NCBI RefSeq assembly: GCF_004745955.1
Contig: NZ_SRLD01000002.1
Location: 62,001 to 126,000 of the forward strand
Source of the DNA: Hymenobacter elongatus
Lineage (GTDB): Bacteria > Bacteroidota > Bacteroidia > Cytophagales > Hymenobacteraceae
Direction of reading: 5' to 3'
Length of the DNA stretch: 64,000 bases
In this document: one piece after another, positions 61,026-64,000 of the stretch
Position numbering within the stretch: position 1 is the first letter of the stretch
How the letters are laid out: every line of letters begins with the position of its first letter
Position numbers and translations under genes: made by a program
Notes under the pieces: generated by a model
Databases searched by the model: none
Told to the model about the DNA's origin: nothing
Seen by the model: only the letters and a program-made list of their open reading frames with translations

Positions 61026-62228
61026 ATGAATGCAAATCTCACCCGGCTGGTTACGGCCGCCCAGAAGCCGGCCCGCCGCATCATCGGGCTGATGTCGGGT
61101 ACTTCTCTCGATGGCCTGGACGTGGCGCTGTGCCGCTTTGTGGGCCACGGCCCCGCCACGCAGGTCACGGTAGAGCATTTTGCGACGGTCCCCTATTCGG
61201 CGCACATCCGACACGAAATCCGGCGGGTGTTTGCCCAGCCGCAGGTAGAGCTGCAGCATCTTACGCTACTACACGCCTGGCTAGGCTCCCTGCACGCCGA
61301 TATGGTGCTGGCGTGCCTGGCCCAGTGGCAGGTGGAGCCCGCCGAAGTCGATGCGTTGGCCAGCCACGGCCAAACAGTATTTCACGCGCCCCGACACCAG
61401 CACCAACTACCCGACTGGCCCAACGCTACGCTCCAGCTCGGCGACGGCGACCATCTGGCCGTCCGCACCGGCATTCTGACTCTTAGCGACTTTCGGCAGA
61501 AACACGTGGCAGCCGGCGGACAGGGCGCGCCGCTGGCCGTGTACGGCGACTACTTGATTTTCTCCCAGCCCGGCGAAGACCGGCTGCTGCTCAACCTGGG
61601 CGGCATTGCCAACTTCACCTATCTGGCTGGCAGCCTTAACGCCGCCGCCGTATTCAGCACCGATACCGGACCGGGCAATACCTTACTCGATGCCTTCGTG
61701 CGGGAGTTATATCCCGGCACTCAGTACGATGAGAACGGGGCCCTGGCGGCCCAGGGCACGATACAGCCCCAGCTACTGGCCGCTTTGCTCCATCATCCTT
61801 TTTTCGTGGCCACACTTCCTAAGACCACGGGACCAGAGTTGTTCAATGTGGCTTACGTTAAAGCGGCGCAGGCTCAAACGGGCACGCACGATCTGTCGGC
61901 CACTGATTTATTGGCTACGCTCACAACTTTCAGCGCCGCCGGGGTTGCTAGGGCCATTAAGCAGGCATTTGGTACCAACCCAGAATTCACGGTGTATGTC
62001 AGCGGAGGCGGCATGCACAACCCGACCCTGATGGCCGCGCTGGCGCGGGAGCTGGCCGATTGTCGGTTTTCAACTACCGCGGCGCTGGGCATCGACCCCG
62101 ACGCCAAGGAGGCAGTTCTGTTTGCCATTCTGGCCAACGAAACCTTGGTGGGCGATGCTCGGCCCATAGGAACCGGGGCGCAGGCGGTGCCGGCCATTAC
62201 GCTGGGTAAACTCTCGTTTCCGGCCTAA
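61026..62228 (+). CDS. anmK: Anhydro-N-acetylmuramic acid kinase
   Basis: The 400-residue enzyme has the AnmK motifs: GLMSGTSLDGLDVALCRF, ASHGQTVFHAPRHQHQ, FRQKHVAAGGQGAPLAVYGD, LLNLGGIANFTYLAGS and STDTGPGNTLLDAF. It phosphorylates and opens 1,6-anhydro-MurNAc released from peptidoglycan, yielding MurNAc-6-phosphate for recycling. It starts 11 bp after the Hsp70 gene, so the two are probably one operon, an odd pairing of functions. Confidence 0.94.
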   Translation: MNANLTRLVTAAQKPARRIIGLMSGTSLDGLDVALCRFVGHGPATQVTVEHFATVPYSAHIRHEIRRVFAQPQVELQHLTLLHAWLGSLHADMVLACLAQWQVEPAEVDALASHGQTVFHAPRHQHQLPDWPNATLQLGDGDHLAVRTGILTLSDFRQKHVAAGGQGAPLAVYGDYLIFSQPGEDRLLLNLGGIANFTYLAGSLNAAAVFSTDTGPGNTLLDAFVRELYPGTQYDENGALAAQGTIQPQLLAALLHHPFFVATLPKTTGPELFNVAYVKAAQAQTGTHDLSATDLLATLTTFSAAGVARAIKQAFGTNPEFTVYVSGGGMHNPTLMAALARELADCRFSTTAALGIDPDAKEAVLFAILANETLVGDARPIGTGAQAVPAITLGKLSFPA

Positions 62229-62234
62229 AGCAGC

Positions 62235-62699
62235 TTACTTACGGGTTGTTTGCGGAGCCGGAATCAGCCCAAAGCTCAGGATGCGGGTGGCGGTCGAATC
62301 CCGGAACGTCACATCCAGCTGCACCGTGGGCACTGCCGCCAGCGAGTCGCTTTTGAAAGTGAAGCTGTAGAAGCTGCGCACGTCGTTGTTCTCTCCCATC
62401 CGGTAGCCCAGCTTATACAGGTCGATGGACGTGCCGCGCTGCTGCCCTTGGTCGTATAAGGGCTGAGCCGCCCGCCGAAACTGCTTGGCCGTGGTAGTAG
62501 CCCGCACTTGGGGAGCCAGCAGCTGGTAGGCTGTAGTGTACTCCCCACGCAGCACGGCCAGCAAAAACTGCCGGGCCACCTGCACCTGCGACGGCCGGGC
62601 TGCTCCCGGCCCCGCCAGCGGTAGTAAAAGCAGCAGCAAGACGCCGACGCGGGCCCAGGAGCGTGCGTGCCAACCCGTAGTCAGGGAACGTAATTTCAT
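62235..62699 (-). CDS. Small secreted protein of unknown function
   Basis: The ATG at 62699 (MKLRSLTTGWHARSWARVGV) gives 154 residues with a signal peptide (VLLLLLLPLAGPGAA). The mature part is mixed alpha/beta (QVARQFLLAVLRGEYTTAYQ, QFRRAAQPLYDQGQQ, SFYSFTFKSDSLAAVPTVQL) and resembles small NTF2-like/DUF3887-type secreted proteins. It is convergent with anmK (6 bp between stops). The longer frame upstream overlaps the terminator of the next gene and was rejected. Confidence 0.72.
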   Translation of the reverse strand: MKLRSLTTGWHARSWARVGVLLLLLLPLAGPGAARPSQVQVARQFLLAVLRGEYTTAYQLLAPQVRATTTAKQFRRAAQPLYDQGQQRGTSIDLYKLGYRMGENNDVRSFYSFTFKSDSLAAVPTVQLDVTFRDSTATRILSFGLIPAPQTTRK

Positions 62700-62745
62700 T
62701 GTCGGCTCCCTGTCAAATACGGGGCCACGTACCGCAAGCGGGCAC

Positions 62746-62801
62746 AAAAACGGCGGCACCGGCTCCGGAAGATATCTTCCGGAGCTAGTGTCGCCGTTTT
62801 T
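62746..62801 (-). terminator. Very long terminator hairpin of the CUB/CARDB gene
   Basis: AAAAACGGCG and CGCCGTTTTT form the outer stem; the core contains a 24-bp perfect palindrome centred on GATATC (GCTCCGGAAGAT and its complement). The minus strand ends in five T. It lies 24 bp behind the stop at 62825. Confidence 0.85.
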
Positions 62802-62824
62802 CGCCATGTTACTTACCGCAGGCG

Positions 62825-64000
62825 CTAGTCGATAACGACGCGCCGGGTTACATTCAGGTTCTCGCCCGTGATGCGCAACGTGTAGACGCCGCTATTCAGG
62901 CCATCGGTAGCAAAGCGGGTCGGGGTTCGCCCAGCCGTCAGCGTCTGCTGCTGCCGGCTCACTTGCTGGCCAATGCTGTTGTAGAGCGTAAGCTCGGCTA
63001 CTTTTCCGGTGCTGGGCCCGTCCAGTTGCACGGAGAAAGCGCCGGCCGTTACGGGGTTAGGATACACACTGAGCGTGAAACCGTTCAGCTGCTCTTTCAA
63101 CCCAGTAGTCAGCGTTACCGTCAGGGCGCGGCTGATGACGTTGTTTTGCTCATTCGATTCGGTTACCGCACCCTGGTAATCGGCTACATACAGCACGTAG
63201 TAGTTGCCGGGCGTAGTGGTAGCCGGAATGGCAAAAGAAGTGGCGCGGGTGTTACCAGCCCCTGCTGGCATTGTAGCCGCAGCCACAGTAGCCAGCAGCA
63301 CGTCAGCGCTGCTCAGTACGGCATCGGCCGACAGATAGAAAGCAACGGTGCTCTGGCCCGCCGCCGCCGTACCCGAGTTAGTCAGCAGGCAGGAAGCGGC
63401 TACCGTGTTACCCGCTTGGACGGCCGTCGGATTTACGGAAGGCTGCGACACTACCAGATCGGGCAGCGCCGCCACCACTGTCACCGACTGGGCTACCGTA
63501 TTGTTGGTCTCGTTGCTTTCGACTACCGTTCCGAAGGGGTCAGCGGCGTATACAATGTAGTAGGAACCCGGCACGACACCGGTTGGAATGCTGAACACGC
63601 CGGCGCGCGAGGCACTCAGGCCAGCGGCCAATACGCCGCCGCTGCTGCTGCCCAGCAACAGGTCATTGCTATCGAGCGTGGTGTTCAGCGACAAGTAGTA
63701 GCCCAGCTGGCTGCTGCTGGCGTCGCCGGTACCGCGGTTGCGTATCGTGGCGCCCAGTCCGAGGGTACCGCCAGCAGTTACCGAACTCGACGACTGCGTT
63801 GGCGTTTGCACGTCCAGATCGACAGGCAGGGCTGTAGTAGCAACGCACGACACGGAAGCCTGGAAGCCTGGGTTGGTAATGCTACCATCACTGGTGAAGA
63901 GCAAGGTTAAAGCGCCCGAGCTACCCTGAGCCGTGATGATGCCGGGGTTGTAGGTGTAATACCCGATGACCGGCGAGCTGGTCGTCGGACCGTCATAAAT
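62825..64000 (-). CDS. T9SS-secreted CUB/CARDB protein, partial at right edge
   Basis: The gene continues past the right edge, so at least 392 C-terminal codons are visible and no start is seen. The first visible part is a CUB-like domain end (IYDGPTTSSPVIGYY, SSGALTLLFTSDGS, NPGFQASVSCV). Two CARDB-type adhesion domains follow (VDLDVQTPTQSSSSVTAGGT; DLVVSQPSVNPTAVQAGNTV), each ending in the ESNETNN/ESNEQNN motif. The C-terminus is a type A T9SS sorting domain (GFTLSVYPNPVTAGAFSVQL ... GVYTLRITGENLNVTRRVVI). It is likely a cell-surface or secreted adhesive or enzyme; any catalytic domain would lie outside the window. Confidence 0.88.
   Translation of the reverse strand: MYDGPTTSSPVIGYYTYNPGIITAQGSSGALTLLFTSDGSITNPGFQASVSCVATTALPVDLDVQTPTQSSSSVTAGGTLGLGATIRNRGTGDASSSQLGYYLSLNTTLDSNDLLLGSSSGGVLAAGLSASRAGVFSIPTGVVPGSYYIVYAADPFGTVVESNETNNTVAQSVTVVAALPDLVVSQPSVNPTAVQAGNTVAASCLLTNSGTAAAGQSTVAFYLSADAVLSSADVLLATVAAATMPAGAGNTRATSFAIPATTTPGNYYVLYVADYQGAVTESNEQNNVISRALTVTLTTGLKEQLNGFTLSVYPNPVTAGAFSVQLDGPSTGKVAELTLYNSIGQQVSRQQQTLTAGRTPTRFATDGLNSGVYTLRITGENLNVTRRVVID

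Noticed and set aside
62700..62807. N-terminal extension of the 154-aa secreted protein
   Set aside because: The extension lies in the long terminator hairpin of the neighbouring gene, and the ATG at 62699 begins a proper signal peptide.

Overview
This window looks like chromosomal DNA of a GC-rich Bacteroidota (Cytophagales), most like Hymenobacter or a close relative. The reasons are several C-terminal sorting domains of the type IX secretion system (T9SS), three TonB-linked envelope genes (two receptors and an exported TonB_C protein), an 1133-residue SecA of the long Bacteroidota form, matches to the Bacteroidota -7 promoter box (TAnnTTTG), weak Shine-Dalgarno signals, and GC near 58-60% in most genes. 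The genus is an inference. No rRNA, tRNA, CRISPR array, transposase or phage gene was seen.

Layout. 1-1.5 kb: three-gene envelope operon (81-aa protein, coiled-coil secreted protein, SHOCT membrane protein cut by the left edge). 1.7-3.8 kb: LysR regulator and YeiH-type exporter with two palindromic LysR-like boxes between them. 3.9-8.7 kb: secreted S9 peptidase, then a 7TM-DISM histidine kinase and its NarL-type regulator. 8.9-17.9 kb (minus): FUSC transporter, STAS protein, bestrophin, membrane-anchored MutS-like ATPase, TonB-dependent receptor and RidA-like protein. 18-20.5 kb (plus): exported tandem TonB_C protein and a divergent diadenylate-cyclase-like protein. 20.6-24.5 kb (minus): DUF4442, exported PPC/DUF296, then an ECF sigma / anti-sigma-like / DUF4097 operon. 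24.7-33.3 kb: lipoprotein, ALDH7-type dehydrogenase, HtrA protease, Hsp20, DUF2490, M20 amidohydrolase, DeoC and a SPOR lipoprotein. 33.5-42.9 kb: a T9SS repeat protein interrupted by an in-frame UAG, SecA, UDP-galactopyranose mutase with a glycosyltransferase, GNAT and DapF. 42.9-46.6 kb: a broken DinB gene, rRNA-methyltransferase-like protein, Ppx/GppA, Ldh-type oxidoreductase. 46.7-51.4 kb: a T9SS alpha-amylase flanked by two YkuD_2 paralogues. 51.6-58.7 kb (minus): DUF4331, TPR, HupE/UreJ, Cys/His-rich protein and TonB receptor, a possible metal-related locus. 59.2-64 kb: HscA-like Hsp70, AnmK, a small secreted protein and a CUB/CARDB T9SS protein cut by the right edge.

Overall this is an envelope-heavy core region: nutrient uptake, secretion, surface-stress sensing and cell-wall recycling. 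Its least explained parts are the diadenylate-cyclase-like protein with a changed signature motif, the DUF4331-TPR-HupE-receptor locus, the membrane MutS homologue, the UAG-interrupted secreted protein, and a dispersed family of long palindromic repeats seen in five intergenic places.
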